From: Ptychodera flava
Taxonomy: Eukaryota; Hemichordata; Enteropneusta; Ptychoderidae
NCBI RefSeq assembly: GCF_041260155.1
Contig: NC_091931.1
Coordinates: 49,193,758 to 49,257,757, forward strand
Length of the DNA: 64,000 nucleotides
Direction of reading: 5' to 3'
In this document: piece by piece, positions 25,060 through 47,165 of the stretch
Position numbering within the stretch: position 1 is the first letter of the stretch
Layout of the letters: each line of letters starts with the position of its first letter
The notes under the pieces: generated by a model
Databases searched by the model: none
What the model was told of the DNA's origin: nothing
The model's input: the letters and a program-made list of their open reading frames with translations, nothing else
Translations under genes and position numbers: made by a program

Positions 25060-26211
25060 TAGGTGACATATCGTAATGTCATGGTCACTTGTTTTACTAT
25101 GTAGAAGACTTTGACGTCATCATCTATTGCAGTATGTAGGAACTTTAATATCTTTGTTTCAACTGAGTTAGTTCTCAATTTTAATGATAACTATCCAGTG
25201 ACGTTACGTCTGTGTCTCAATAGGCATATCTTTATATCGTAAAATAGGTACATCGGTCACTTACGTGACGATGCTATTGACTAAAACGTCGGAAGGTATT
25301 ATAGTTTTGATGTCTTGGTAACACTCAGCATTCACTTTTGTCAGGAAAACGAAATTTTGAATGTCGAGGAGCAGACAATGAAAGAAGAAGAACCACGAAA
25401 ACTGAAAGTGAAACGAAAATACGATGACAAGGAGCAAAATTACAATTCCGAGACTGAGTCACAAAATAGAGAAGTGTGTCTCAACGACCTGTTGGAGGAA
25501 ATTGCCAAGGTAACCCAATATACTGAATCATACCTCATGTGAAATTATTTTTATTGCCTTTCATTTTTCTGTCTATAATTCTATTTGAATATGAATGAAT
25601 TCAACTCTTTGACAAATAAAAAGCATTTAGTACTTGCTAGAAAAAGAAATAAGATGTTGCCAGCTGAGCTGATTTGCGAACACCCGGTGATGCAAATATC
25701 CATTTGCCCTTTCGCTTGACAGCTGGGGTCATCCAATGAAACGCTTTTTTACCAGCGCCAAACTCATGCACACAGTAATATTGTGCTGTTCTCTAAAAAG
25801 AAAAGCAACAATTTGACATGCTCAGTCTCAGTAAAGCAGGTAAACCTTGACGCTCCTTTTAAAGCTGTCCAAGCTAAGTGAATGACATTCTTCATATGAA
25901 GCACTTTTCAATTAAAGGGGAGCAGAACTTTACGCTAGTCATACATTTTCCGTTCACGCTGGTAGTACATTCCTGTCATTTGAATGAAGAAGACATAATG
26001 TAGTGTTGGGGTAGGCTGACGTCACATATTCAATGAGAATCAGAGATATTCTAAGCTGTTCGATTTGAGTTAGAAAGTATAAATGTTTACTTTTTCATAC
26101 TTGAAGTTCTTGTTCTGTTTCTCATTCAATTTACAGGGCTTTACGAAAAGACGTCAACGACAAAAGAGATTTAAAGCCCCGATCGAGTTCAAAGACAGGG
26201 ACCTTCAGTGA
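1..26211 (+). CDS. Formin (INF2-like), 3' part: FH1, FH2 and WH2/DAD-like tail, 11 exons
   Basis: Actin nucleator and elongator of the formin family. Coding exons inferred from reading frame plus splice sites: <1-1464, 2882-3018, 3573-3737, 21419-21504, 22002-22102, 22477-22547, 23292-23476, 23900-24020, 24823-24987, 25345-25509, 26137-26211 (TGA). All junction phases agree. Exon 1 is open from base 3 and holds the FH1 polyproline runs. FH2 begins at its end with VLHWTKVKP and continues through ELFS (exon 2), LLPNESE (3), FFLELL (4), YRLRIDCMLLKEEF (5), GNYMNY (6), GNANGF and LLKLKETLS (7) and a coiled coil (8-9). The last two exons give LNDLLEEIAKGF followed by a basic cluster, resembling a WH2/DAD autoinhibitory tail as in INF2. 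N-terminal DID exons would lie upstream of the window. Intron 3 is 17.7 kb because a Polinton sits in it. Formin identity is secure; the INF2 assignment is inference. Confidence 0.9.
588..1457 (+). repeat. Exon-internal tandem triplication in formin FH1
   Basis: Three in-frame copies of about 288-291 nt start at 588, 876 and 1167. Each copy reads A-S-x-R/S-Q-T-S-F-P, then a proline run (PPPPPPSTGIPSTQSS), a second proline run, then PSSPGAK, and ends in a version of the FH2 entry motif. Copy 1 ends L-K-T-L-H-S-T-K-V-K-P, copy 2 ends L-K-V-S-H-S-T-K-V-K-P and copy 3 ends L-K-V-L-H-W-T-K-V-K-P. Only copy 3 keeps the tryptophan expected at the FH2 lasso and joins exon 2. Confidence 0.92.
1678..2087. 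mobile_element. MITE with about 80-bp TIRs and TA target duplication
   Basis: The sequence starting CAACCCTTTTCAGAATTAGA at 1678 returns inverted, ending at 2087. The arms stay similar for about 80 bp with few mismatches. TA flanks both ends (1676-1677 and 2088-2089). The 410-bp element has no coding capacity, fitting a non-autonomous Tc1/mariner-type element. It lies in formin intron 1. Confidence 0.8.
2671..2832. repeat. Fold-back element with perfect 18-bp hairpin
   Basis: ATCTCGTGAGCACGACAT at 2711-2728 is exactly inverted at 2753-2770 around a 24-nt loop. Weaker outer arms (ACATTTTGTA near 2680 and its complement near 2808) suggest a small MITE-like fold-back. It lies just before formin exon 2. 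Confidence 0.65.
3390..3531. repeat. Long hairpin (about 65-bp arms) in formin intron 2
   Basis: Arms beginning AGCAATAAATCACACCCAGC (3390) and ending with the near-exact complement at 3531 enclose a loop of about 12 nt near 3460. A second small palindrome, CCGTGGTATA...TATACCACGG, sits at about 3269-3303. There is no coding potential. This is probably a snap-back MITE; target-site ends are unclear. Confidence 0.7.
4488..4828 (+). repeat. Polinton left terminal inverted repeat
   Basis: Matches the complement of 21012-21355 except for four single-base indels and one substitution. It contains TATATAAA at 4746-4753 followed by a GC-rich stretch, pointing into the element like a core promoter. 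Confidence 0.95.
4828..5286 (-). CDS. Polinton hypothetical protein, 152 aa
   Basis: An uninterrupted reading frame ending at the inner edge of the left TIR. I do not recognise the family. The protein is mostly helical in appearance, with a small cysteine cluster (CKLCCNSG near residue 46), a lysine/tyrosine-rich middle (REKYKHYYVQYKQ) and no evident membrane segment. The start is supported by a TACATATACAG promoter-like motif about 10-20 nt upstream and by divergence from the gene at 5344, which has its own such motif. It is transcribed outward, toward the TIR. Confidence 0.6.
   Translation of the reverse strand: MHISVVESIEQLADYIERTSAAYRRSYKLMGRIDMALNITKGNSCKLCCNSGNSNSSGTVSFNSYTRCIIDVIQGKTGVAKRREKYKHYYVQYKQLLTQIQEKGATLRNEEAPGSELIQDIFHQALEIQKQEGFSPPLERYLRYYGLNGYES
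5344..6619 (+). pseudogene. Polinton coiled-coil/membrane protein, two frameshifts
   Basis: An acidic N-terminus (MAEGGEDIPL...) runs to a frame break in a T-run near 5605. The next frame carries a long charged coiled-coil region (roughly 5900-6240), a hydrophobic segment (ITIAAILTALGMTISTIALA) and a glycine-rich linker. A second break near 6515 moves the frame again. The final frame gives a second hydrophobic stretch including LWIFLTGLTLVI and stops at 6619. The layout of acidic head, coiled coil, membrane segment, Gly-rich hinge and C-terminal membrane segment is typical of an uncharacterised Polinton structural or membrane protein. Function unknown. Apart from the two single-base shifts the frames are open. 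Confidence 0.65.
6647..6997 (+). CDS. Polinton hypothetical protein, 116 aa
   Basis: Intact small frame starting MFGEKNIAKFLS, with a TTAATATATCACACA motif about 30 nt upstream. A mixed alpha/beta pattern with a central aromatic and basic core is visible (FFKRLEFIAVFQD, then HHLQEYWVLRLIRD). No signal peptide or membrane segment. Family not recognised. It lies between the coiled-coil gene and the capsid-type gene on the same strand. Confidence 0.6.
   Translation: MFGEKNIAKFLSKNKDLFGFSVELEWCKLRRVNRHILRANPGVRLKDDNLYHNILAFVKECQKTNFFKRLEFIAVFQDTEDDQEAHHLQEYWVLRLIRDTGNRFIFQADGNIYVKM
7000..7087 (+). promoter_or_regulatory. Duplicated TATATAC promoter-like segment before the capsid-type gene
   Basis: Two similar blocks occur in tandem: TTATTATATACACGAAGTG near 7010 and CTACTATATACATTACACGA near 7066. 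Each is followed by pyrimidine-rich sequence, and the second ends 3 nt before the ATG at 7088. It resembles a duplicated promoter for a strongly expressed virion gene. Confidence 0.45.
7088..8351 (+). pseudogene. Polinton major-capsid-type (double jelly-roll candidate) protein, several frameshifts
   Basis: Three long frames (7088-7450, 7447-7713, 7974-8351), plus a stretch in a further frame around 7715-7960, line up as one protein of about 420 aa. The first frame shows beta-rich segments typical of hexon-like folds (VPDTFDLVFDLEV, then VAKNLVERMKLTFEGQ). The last frame ends with NTKDGIQLEI and YVISDALVSI, then stops. At least three single-base shifts interrupt it, near 7430, 7690 and 7900. 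Assignment to the Polinton major capsid protein (PY) is from fold-like sequence pattern, length and position; the jelly roll was not modelled. Protein typed only as read in separate frames. Confidence 0.62.
8348..11870 (-). pseudogene. Protein-primed family-B DNA polymerase (POLB), frameshifted
   Basis: Replicates the element from its TIRs in the known Polinton model. N to C: an N-terminal region with GAVLRKEFPEVKRV (11860 down to 11512), a cysteine pair region CMVCKRGF...HQVYC, exonuclease motif I YADTEAI, motif II FHNLKGYDGSF, motif III YCETDVLLL (all in 9926-11284), polymerase motif A LDANNLYGW (about 9650), motif B NNAMFGKT and motif C YMDTDSFVY (8348-9500). Catalytic aspartates of all motifs are present. 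Breaks lie near 11500, 11200, 9920 and 9650-9510. Between motif A and the next conserved block is a glycine/tryptophan-rich low-complexity insert (plus-strand CCGCCGGCTCCG repeats, 9540-9595). Confident family call; non-functional as read. Confidence 0.92.
11921..12663 (-). pseudogene. Polinton hypothetical protein, about 240 aa, one frameshift
   Basis: Main frame 12055-12663 (MTILSISDAIKIL...) then a one-base shift near 12060, after which an acidic tail continues to a stop at 11921-11923 (ends IIVDFDDLS). Notable segments are DPATCDGVCVRWQQS and GFYYPSKVYQKRG. There is no membrane segment. I do not recognise the family; length and mixed composition would fit a DNA-binding or virion-associated protein, but that is speculation. 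The start is backed by AAGATATATACG about 15 nt upstream, divergent from the kinase-like gene 63 bp away. Confidence 0.55.
12664..12726. promoter_or_regulatory. 63-bp divergent promoter region
   Basis: AT-rich spacer between oppositely oriented starts at 12663 (minus) and 12727 (plus). The minus side carries GATATATACG; the plus side carries ATGATATAGTATCC. Both are variants of the TATATA-type motif found before other genes of the element. Confidence 0.45.
12727..13228 (+). pseudogene. Deoxynucleoside kinase-like P-loop protein in Polinton, frameshifted
   Basis: Starts MSYIFINGPTGSGKSY, a Walker A loop at residues 8-15. After a shift near 12880 the frame continues with FQNQF, ERYIICDSSI (ERS/DRS-like position), then PSFIIIFKDMPWDYCRR and TRARSYE. 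After another one-base loss near 13140 comes LKELEEIHNKFKKFL. The order of P-loop, acidic-Ser motif, I-I-x-F-x-x-x-P, R-x-R-x-x-E lid and L-K-x-L-x-E-I-H helix matches the cellular/viral deoxynucleoside kinase fold (dNK/TK2-like). It would phosphorylate deoxynucleosides to supply dNTPs. The frame ends at TAG 13226-13228, directly before the exonuclease-like frame. Not a core Polinton gene. Confidence 0.7.
13229..13879 (+). pseudogene. DEDDh 3'-5' exonuclease-like (DnaQ/TREX superfamily), frameshifted
   Basis: Exo I is IDTETVG at 13274-13294. One frame over comes FPQAFDFGIAWS and FLIDGF, the usual strand after Exo I. Exo II is AYNAPFDLRAL near 13487, and Exo III is the H-x-A-x-x-D motif HTAEKDAISE near 13710. 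It finishes WYLLNNFRKYLR and stops at 13877-13879, 3 bp from the end of the convergent integrase gene. At least three one-base shifts separate the motifs. No ATG lies between the kinase stop and Exo I, so the start is lost or the two were one fused polypeptide. Proposed role: proofreading or end-trimming separate from the polymerase's own exonuclease. Superfamily call good; TREX likeness is inference. Confidence 0.68.
13883..15042 (-). pseudogene. Polinton retroviral-type integrase (INT) with chromodomain, frameshifted
   Basis: Start ATG at 15042 (MEAEAEGTLRELYY), preceded by CGTATAATATAAC. Helical N-terminal domain with KKEVQEWLKTQLTYNLHKP. Core DDE: QADLVEF (first Asp), LSKYAWARP, LQTDEGREF (second Asp) and VVERFNRTLK (Glu), all present. 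The C-terminal part (13883-14377) has ERVRITKYKTTFKKGYLPNW (SH3-like) and a chromodomain, YRVERILKTKK...YYLIKWEGYP..NSW. Breaks near 14995, 14825 and 14400. It would insert the element with 6-bp staggered cuts, matching the duplication seen. The chromodomain aromatic residues (Y, W, W) are kept, suggesting histone-mark targeting. Confidence 0.93.
15053..15658 (-). CDS. Polinton packaging ATPase (FtsK/HerA, A32-like), 201 aa
   Basis: One of the few intact large genes here. Walker A MIITGPTYSGKTEF near residue 11, Walker B NTLIILDDCASS near residue 90, and sensor-like WVLTQQYTS near 130. Length is normal for Polinton/virophage-type genome-packaging ATPases, which pump DNA into preformed capsids. 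The start is supported by TTACAGTATATAG about 15 nt upstream. It ends 11 bp before the integrase start on the same strand, consistent with a shared transcription block. Confidence 0.93.
   Translation of the reverse strand: MSIYVTPPFNMIITGPTYSGKTEFMLDLLTGPYLRKFEYVIFICPTFMNNKAYNRRFIFTDDNVFIFPVGLDAVDDTLTYVHKEWAGTNTLIILDDCASSKDMKKRSNVLVQLGFSARHDGLSVWVLTQQYTSISKPFRENIQMLVLFYTPNKIDNKTIIKEYGMEVSEREAVGLIKQLKSRPFSKLVFRLRQPYDIKLFV
15687..15780 (-). repeat. Spacer carrying short copies of two other Polinton genes
   Basis: 15735-15780 (complement) matches 19140-19185 in the penton-like gene at 41 of 46 bases. 15687-15710 (complement) matches the kinase tail 13141-13164 at 24 of 24. The two patches have the same orientation and lie 24 nt apart, between the ATPase gene and the membrane-anchored gene. 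Confidence 0.75.
15763..17153 (-). pseudogene. Large Polinton structural-type protein with C-terminal membrane segment, frameshifted
   Basis: Starts MSTDLFPVAFQLNKT at 17153, with CTGTATATAG just upstream. Frames 16968-17153, 16657-16986 and 16022-16759 succeed one another and contain VITHRSAKESNVWLGSPHMK, FRNDGSEGQYNSFIPLTG and AGLARLNESLEAYVYCILG. A further frame (15864-16142) continues YNNELQYATESMAFGVNGD. A last shift near 15870 leads into VDPIHEYGKIGLLSLAIFI, a single C-terminal hydrophobic helix, and a stop at 15763. About 440 aa in total. I recognise it only as a conserved Polinton ORF and infer a virion-associated role. It could be a minor capsid protein; domain identity is not proven. 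Confidence 0.6.
17154..17184. promoter_or_regulatory. 31-bp bidirectional promoter, shared TCTATATACAGA core
   Basis: Only 31 bp separate divergent start codons at 17153 and 17185. The segment GTTTCTATATACAGATAG reads as the same TATATA-type motif on both strands. Confidence 0.5.
17185..17869 (+). pseudogene. Polinton membrane protein, frameshifted near the C-terminus
   Basis: The open frame 17185-17736 starts MEENFLGIPVGIPVGTVLLG. It has an N-terminal hydrophobic segment (TVLLGVLTFQTMLILYFGF), an Ala/Pro/Ser-rich linker and a soluble helical domain (FGKEFTVREVETWKDEF). After a one-base shift near 17725 a second hydrophobic segment follows (VIALISTGLITG, about 17785). The true end is uncertain and the next gene starts at 17870. 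Family not recognised. An N-in/C-in membrane-associated protein is the best description. Confidence 0.5.
17870..18381 (+). pseudogene. Polinton Pro/Thr-rich single-TM protein, likely frameshift near the end
   Basis: Starts MDSTSPTQQTTPSEAPPTEP, with TTTAATATAGTACC about 12 nt upstream. A low-complexity P/T region is followed by the basic block KHPGRVASGKRLAEWNRQNR, a Gly-rich hinge and one hydrophobic segment (CYLVLGIMGVSLTALGLYWG). The downstream Gly-rich stretch appears shifted by one base near 18330. The frame stopping at 18381 (ending TLYEMD) looks more natural than the alternative running to 18454. Small single-TM proteins like this are frequent in Polintons; function unknown. Confidence 0.55.
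18433..18661 (+). pseudogene. Small Polinton membrane protein, one frameshift
   Basis: Begins MDIKTVVNTMYDGIVIAG, with TTATATACTAG 20 nt upstream. The hydrophobic N-terminal half is GIVIAGLAMGYLMI. A shift near 18550 leads into LAKLGGATAAAVATKDLLE and a stop at 18659-18661. About 75 aa. Likely a virion membrane or capsid-associated miniprotein; unassigned. Confidence 0.5.
18718..19446 (+). pseudogene. Polinton minor-capsid (penton-like) candidate, frameshifted
   Basis: Starts MIIWIESKTGEPVTVNFYP, with AATATATACATACAAC upstream. A beta-strand-rich first frame ends near 18955. The second frame (to about 19336) has KVYFNATGSFANVVGFSDK and KYIVHSDVVDVTGNYVSFG. After a shift near 19330 the last frame ends with SMRIWITDQDGNMIDF and stops at 19444-19446. 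The closing block of W-I-T-D-Q-D-G plus alternating hydrophobics is a recurrent ending among Polinton/adintovirus minor capsid candidates. About 240 aa, consistent with a single jelly roll. Moderate confidence only. Confidence 0.55.
19471..19886 (-). pseudogene. Polinton small two-TM coiled-coil protein, one frameshift
   Basis: Starts MASAIGMTVLGAVLNATAFT at 19886, with TTGTAATATACACAACC directly upstream. N-terminal hydrophobic segment, then a charged helix (KVRHDKALEKFEHDRNVW). A shift near 19710 leads into ADWERENQAKDAHAAAELRD, then FSDYYQPSPEQKKYEM and a final hydrophobic helix (IYIAGGLVVGWFIF), stopping at 19471. It resembles small membrane proteins seen in many Polintons; role unknown. 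Confidence 0.55.
19946..21007 (+). CDS. Putative Polinton fibre/spike-like protein, 353 aa
   Basis: Intact frame from ATG 19946, chosen over an in-frame ATG at 19889 because ACTGTATATAGG lies between them, about 15 nt upstream of 19946. Near the N-terminus, LEDLSDVKVNNNTK...DYVLRYKDREKYFV resembles the DLSDV...G-x-V-L-x-Y-x-x-x-x-x-W/F-V motif of phage tail-fibre proteins. The C-terminal third looks like a concanavalin/LamG-type beta sandwich (CDIIISIDKD, MSIECFVGGNRI, VFRHILSSEEITKIL). Hence a host-recognition or capsid-protrusion role is proposed. It ends 5 bp before the right TIR and is read toward it. A motif-level inference, not a proven homology. Confidence 0.5.
   Translation: MSDPSGFGLGTIRMQNLELEDLSDVKVNNNTKMAANHNKDYVLRYKDREKYFVLANAAVQSHEHAVEFSELKDIDETVIDATKASNDPTPFALTWDGDSQKFMPYNVPRNILDILDSEIAGGVAEPPGTPNVIYFDSNVNKYKLLDFRSWLTPTNPYIALLGIPIHLKISPLNTIMKADNTLRRWINEGENYCSYTASGVPVRLFWDTTLKKLGLKSVGDEAAELTLQTVNQQMTDNMKILQHGTVLIRCVKLAIGDEFDDLVGYYAMKTDNRTTCDIIISIDKDRGGEMSIECFVGGNRIENDLGTTFVRKDKRVNTLDISTIHLKRLILFEVMVFRHILSSEEITKILSIR
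21012..21355 (-). repeat. Polinton right terminal inverted repeat
   Basis: Inverted copy of 4488-4828. The inward-facing TATATAAA lies at 21086-21093 on the minus strand. The duplication ATGGTA follows at 21356-21361, and formin intron sequence resumes before exon 4 at 21419. Confidence 0.95.
22606..22685. repeat. Two copies of a 40-bp tandem repeat
   Basis: AATTTAATGTACTGCAATGC plus the following 20 nt is repeated head to tail with essentially no mismatch. It sits in the formin intron after exon 6 (22548-23291). Confidence 0.8.
24990..25056. repeat. (GA)33 microsatellite abutting a splice donor
   Basis: The run begins within the donor of formin exon 9 (CAG|GTGAGAGAG...), so the intron consists of GA repeats from its third base onward. 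Confidence 0.95.
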
Positions 26212-26391
26212 TATCAATGGCAACGCAATGCAGAGCGAAAGATACTTTGAAGTGAACATTCTTGAACGCAGGAGGGAGATTGTATATAACACATATTATT
26301 AGTAATGATACTTGTAAAGTTTAAGTTTTCTTAAGAATTCGTTGGTGTCTTGTCATGTTGTGGTGATTGTTGTAAACATCACTGCGCTAGC

Positions 26392-26397
26392 AATAAA
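26392..26397 (+). terminator. Formin polyadenylation signal AATAAA
   Basis: Canonical hexamer 181 nt after the formin stop codon, in AT-rich sequence. A plausible 3' end of the gene. Confidence 0.6.
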
Positions 26398-26399
26398 AA

Positions 26400-27789
26400 G
26401 AGATGAGTCTTATTGTAATCAGCGATAATTTAGAGATTAACAAAACAAATAAAATACGTTAAATGAGGCTACGCAACTAGCAGAAATGTCTAAGTAGATT
26501 TGAAAAGTTACTGGCGACATAAAGACCTATTTCCAGCGTGAATTGTGCATTTTATTTCTCTATGTAAGCCTTTAAGTTACTGTCAAGTATACTCATATCA
26601 TGTACAGCTTTCATCGCTTGAAAAAATATAATTAGCAACAGTGATATAATATTTTGAACAGTTTTTAATCGCAATCAGGTACTTTCATGAACGTATGATT
26701 TAAACCAAGTTTGGGGATTTTTCAGTTTATCATGTTTTCTCACGTTTTCTTCATACCATATTGGCAATTTCTTTGGGTTTAAAGAACTCAGTATTATGTA
26801 CTTTCAATGAATTTACCGACAACCACAATTTACTGTTCACGAGCCTCTTGATAATTTCCTGTAATTTTGACCGACTATTTGAATTTTCTGAAGTAAGTTA
26901 ACAATAATATTCACTCTTGGCCAGAGATGGTCGCTATTTTGTTACGTATAGTTGTTTATAAGCTTCCCAGATACGTGCGACCCTCGTCTATTTTACGGAT
27001 TGTTTCACGTTGTCTCTTTCCAACATAATTAATTGCTGTAATTTCATCGGTAATCAATGACAATTGAATCTCCTGTCACGTTGAGTAACGATGAGTGCAT
27101 GACGATCGCACACGTCCAATAATAGCTCTTGAAAGTAGACCATAGCCGCTCGATAATGTATCCCGACACACAGATGATGTTCAATGGAACACAATGCAAG
27201 TCGCTAATAAAGAAGCCTCATGAAATTCTTAATTTGCATGTCTCTTTAAAGCTTGGTTTACCCACAGACGACGGGAAAAAATTCTCCTTGTCTGTGGTTT
27301 ACCAATTGGCACCTTTGACCTGCTAGTGACAGAACAGCATCATGATCTGAGAAACCCGTAGACTTAACCCTCCCCCCTCCAATCGCCTGGCTTTTCTCGG
27401 CGGCAGCATATTGGCTGGCCAAGCGTGGGGGCCAAGGCGCTCACCCCACGATCTAAGTAAGCGTCAGCCTACCACCTAGCGTGACAGTCTGTTGAAGTTC
27501 ATTCCTTCAATTTATTCTGTTTTGATATCTATACGCCCACAGACTTGGAGTAAGTCTAAGAGACCCGCTGTGATTAACACCCCTAACTCACCGGTACGGT
27601 GACTGCCGGTGATATAAATGTGGTCAATGCATATATCCGCATTGTCGTTGTCCGTGTTGCAGATGTGATGACTTGAGATAATTGAATGTTTTCATCATCA
27701 TTGTTAATTTGCGTTACTTGGTCGATCAGGTAGAGCAAAGATCGATGTTAAAGTCACCTAAGATATAAACCTCCCAATTATTGTAACAA
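26400..27789. other. Intergenic stretch, no gene seen
   Basis: No ORF with gene-like composition and no clear repeat ends. A short GC-richer patch at 27355-27600 may be old repeat DNA but has no recognisable protein in any frame. Confidence 0.4.
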
Positions 27790-28405
27790 GTTATCATTAC
27801 TATTAGGGGGAAGATACCAGAATTGATTTGGTATGTAAATTAATCTCTATCAAAATTGATTCGAGCTCAGAAAAGTCTAAATCTTTCTCGGCAAAACTGG
27901 CAAGGAGTTGTGTACGTATGTTGCCACACCGCCCATGACGATTTTTCCTAAAAAAAGCGAAAATCATCGATCGATAATTCATTGTTCGAAAATGAATCAT
28001 CCAGATGGATTTCGGTTGTACTTAAAACTGTCAACTTCCACTTGACGATGAAATCATGAAGATGATTAACTTTAGTAAACAGATTATTGACGTTTACATG
28101 CGCTATAAGTAAGCCATTTATACGAGGTCCTGATGAAGAATGAAAGTTTTGTGTAGTTGTAGTCGTCGAATTTCTTTCAGCATCCGAAAATACATCAGGA
28201 ATGTAATCTGTAAACTTTGAAAGCGAACAATGTACGCAATACCAAGATTTGTCAGGGTTTTTCCACACACGTTGATATTCTCTCTAGGATATACTTTGAC
28301 ATTATGTGTGATACCAGTTCTCACAGGTTGTACATACAACACCATGCTGATTTGCCTTTATGGGTTTATGACAGTCACCACACGGATATGTTTCAAAGTC
28401 CTTGG
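27790..28405 (-). mobile_element. Decayed non-LTR retrotransposon fragment (PHD finger + endonuclease start)
   Basis: On the minus strand a PHD-like zinc finger is readable (YPCGDCHKPI...CTTCENWYH...SWYCVHC). It is followed by an apurinic-type endonuclease entry (LLIAHVNVNNLFTKVNHLHD, then LSTTEIHLDDSF) and, one frame over, the block LLASFAEKDLDFSELESILI. This order is typical of the 5' half of CR1/L2/Rex-type LINE ORF2. In-frame stops and shifts mark it as dead. No reverse transcriptase domain follows, so it is a fragment. Confidence 0.72.
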
Positions 28406-30190
28406 TTCGGGTGAATATCACAGGATACTAAGAGATATGATATCATAATGCCAGCTGTATTTGGGCGATGAAAAACGATACAACGATTACGCAAACTTCT
28501 CCTGATGCGAGTTCAGGAAATGTGTTTTCACATTTGCAATTGTCTGATGATATGACCATGGTAGAAAAAATGAGTCGAGAACCTAAAGACTCTTGGTAAA
28601 GTAAATGTCTTTCTCTGTGAGTGACGAAGCAACCATCCGTCGGTGAAAAACACTAAGACAGCGAAGGTCCGCAAAAGTCGTCATAAGGAGATGAACAAGT
28701 TAACGATGTGAAAACGTCCTTGCACATTTACTATATGATGTGTAAATTTTTCCACTAATTATCTTAAAATTATGACCTGTGCTGATGTGTCCGTTTTTGT
28801 TGTCGTAAACTGTCCTACAAAGTCGATTTCTTCAGGACTGGCGATGGTGCGATGGTACGAGGGACGATCGACCGTAAAGTGGCCTCAATAGAAGTCATTA
28901 CTCTCAGTACACTGGAAAATGTTCGTGTCGAGTAAAATATTCCGTAGGTAGGACTCACAGGTAATACTGCTTTCCGACATCGTACAGTGCAACCAAGGTC
29001 CCTATAGGGACCCTGGTGCAACAAGAAAGATTCCAGGCTCTCACCAGTTCACAGTGAATACAAGCACCAGTCCACTTGCTGTCGACGTTGAACAACCACG
29101 AGGTTGGTGTTGTATGTGACAAGGGGCAGCGATGAGCAGACGCTGTTCTTTATATTCTTCAAATGGCTTCTTCAAAGGGCTTCCAACGCGTAATATTATT
29201 AAAACAAGAAGTTTGGGATGTACAAGGACGTTGACATCAAACAGGAAACGCAAACTGCACGTAAAATACCAGAATTAGACGAAAAAGGACGAAGCAAACG
29301 AGAGATGATGTGCACAGGACAATGGCCACCTGTGGAATCAACGACTCTGTAATTGGCCGTCGTGATAAAGCGGTCTCAATCCGTCTATATCCGATTTGAG
29401 GAATGCTACGTCGATGGCAAGGACTACAGATGGCTTGACTATTCTCTGGACCTATGAAACGTTTTGGTTTACCCTCCAAAAAAAAGCACTGTCGGTGTTG
29501 AAATCTATAAAGCAGATAAGTTATTGTCTTCAAAGACAATACACCGGAACGTGGATATGGCCACTACGATAGCCTTTGAAACATTGACATTCTTCTGTCG
29601 CATTGTCCTCTAAATGCAAAGGATGCTACAGTTGCAATCGGAGTCAGATGGATCAATGTCTATACTTTGCAATACTCAGCATTTTTATTGCCCTGTTGTC
29701 GGATCATCATCACTACCTCAGGCTGCAAACGTGGTCGCCTCAGAGTGACCAAAACAGCAAAAACAAACAATACCAAAAAAGTGCATGATTAAGAACGACG
29801 AAAATTACTTGATGATCATTTACAACTGACACGTTTAAAATGAGTTGTAATAATCACGGCTTCTCCTAACAACAGGCCCTAAATGAAGCATTACACAATA
29901 TATAGATACTTTAATAATCAGCTTCTGTCCCATTTTGTTTAAGTATTGGATATTTTTCATGGCAGAGCTGTTTTCTTGGTTTGCTGTCCGATGAGTTTAG
30001 AAATCACACACTGCCTGTAGCAGTGCCTTTGTGGTTCATTTACCGTTGCTGAAAACCTGCGGAATGGTTTATCACGGGTTGTCACAGCCTTTCCATCCAA
30101 GATCATCCTCACTTCGTTGTTCATCAACAAACCTTGAATGGAAATAATTCATCTTATATAGAAAGATGAATATCAATTATAGTATGAGCA
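28406..30190. other. Intergenic stretch, no convincing gene
   Basis: Only short ORFs without conserved motifs. Minus-strand frames at 29041-29253 and 29237-29539 lack domain signatures and are treated as chance. Confidence 0.4.
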
Positions 30191-30263
30191 GCCCGGTTAG
30201 CTCAGTCGGTAGAGCGTGGGACTTTTAATCCTAAGGTCAAGGGTTCGACCCCCTTAGCGGGCG
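30191..30263 (+). tRNA. tRNA-Lys (anticodon UUU)
   Basis: 73 nt including discriminator G. D arm GCTC/GAGC, anticodon arm TGGGA-CTTTTAA-TCCTA (TTT at positions 34-36), T arm AAGGG-TTCGACC-CCCTT. Good A box (TAGCTCAGTCGG) and B box (GGTTCGACC). The acceptor stem pairs except one G6:G67 mismatch. A TTTTT terminator lies 9 nt downstream. No intron. It lies between the formin and SLC5 gene A. Confidence 0.93.
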
Positions 30264-30930
30264 TATGCTGTTTTTGATCATTCTTTCTCGTCGTAATTGA
30301 GTATTTTACATGCATAACGTATGTGACTTCATTACATCCTTCAGAGCAGAAATATCTTTCCAGTTCTGGCGTTCGACGCGTTCTCAACCGATTTTGTATA
30401 ATGATAGTGCCCTCTACGTCGACATTTGTTTAGGGCAGAACTTGTCACAATAGCAACACGACTAAAATAAGAAGTTTTAAGATGGACATAATTATTGTTT
30501 TTCTAAATAAGGTTATGATTCGTTATGATTTAAATTAACTCACATTTATTAAATCAATATGTTTTTTTAAAAAGTAAGTATATTCTAGGACTGTTAGTTG
30601 TCTTCGTGGTGCCTCTCTCGTCTTCATTATCATTATTAAAATGTGCACAGTGTTCGCTATACAATTCACAACATCTGTTCGTGTCTCTGTTACTGTATAT
30701 TCATTAATTATATCGGTCCAATAGGTTGAGATTTCTATCTGTCCCTGACGTGTCTCTGACGTATCAAGTTTTAAGCCGATGACGTTTTCCAACCAAAGGC
30801 TCGTTGCAAGTACAAAAGTGCACCAACGTTACAGGCGGACTCATTATCAAAGTTTTTATTTTAAGTATATTACTGAAGGTCTTATATTGAAGGATTATAG
30901 AGATCAGTTCATTTTCTGTAACGACAGATT

Positions 30931-47165
<16,235 letters not shown>

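Noticed and set aside
24884-25178. ORFs made of R-E or S-L dipeptides
   Set aside because: Translations of the GA/CT microsatellite. The same applies at 38909-39182 and 59403-59588.
27129-27326. 65-codon ORF downstream of the formin
   Set aside because: Past the formin poly(A) signal, no motif, no splice context.
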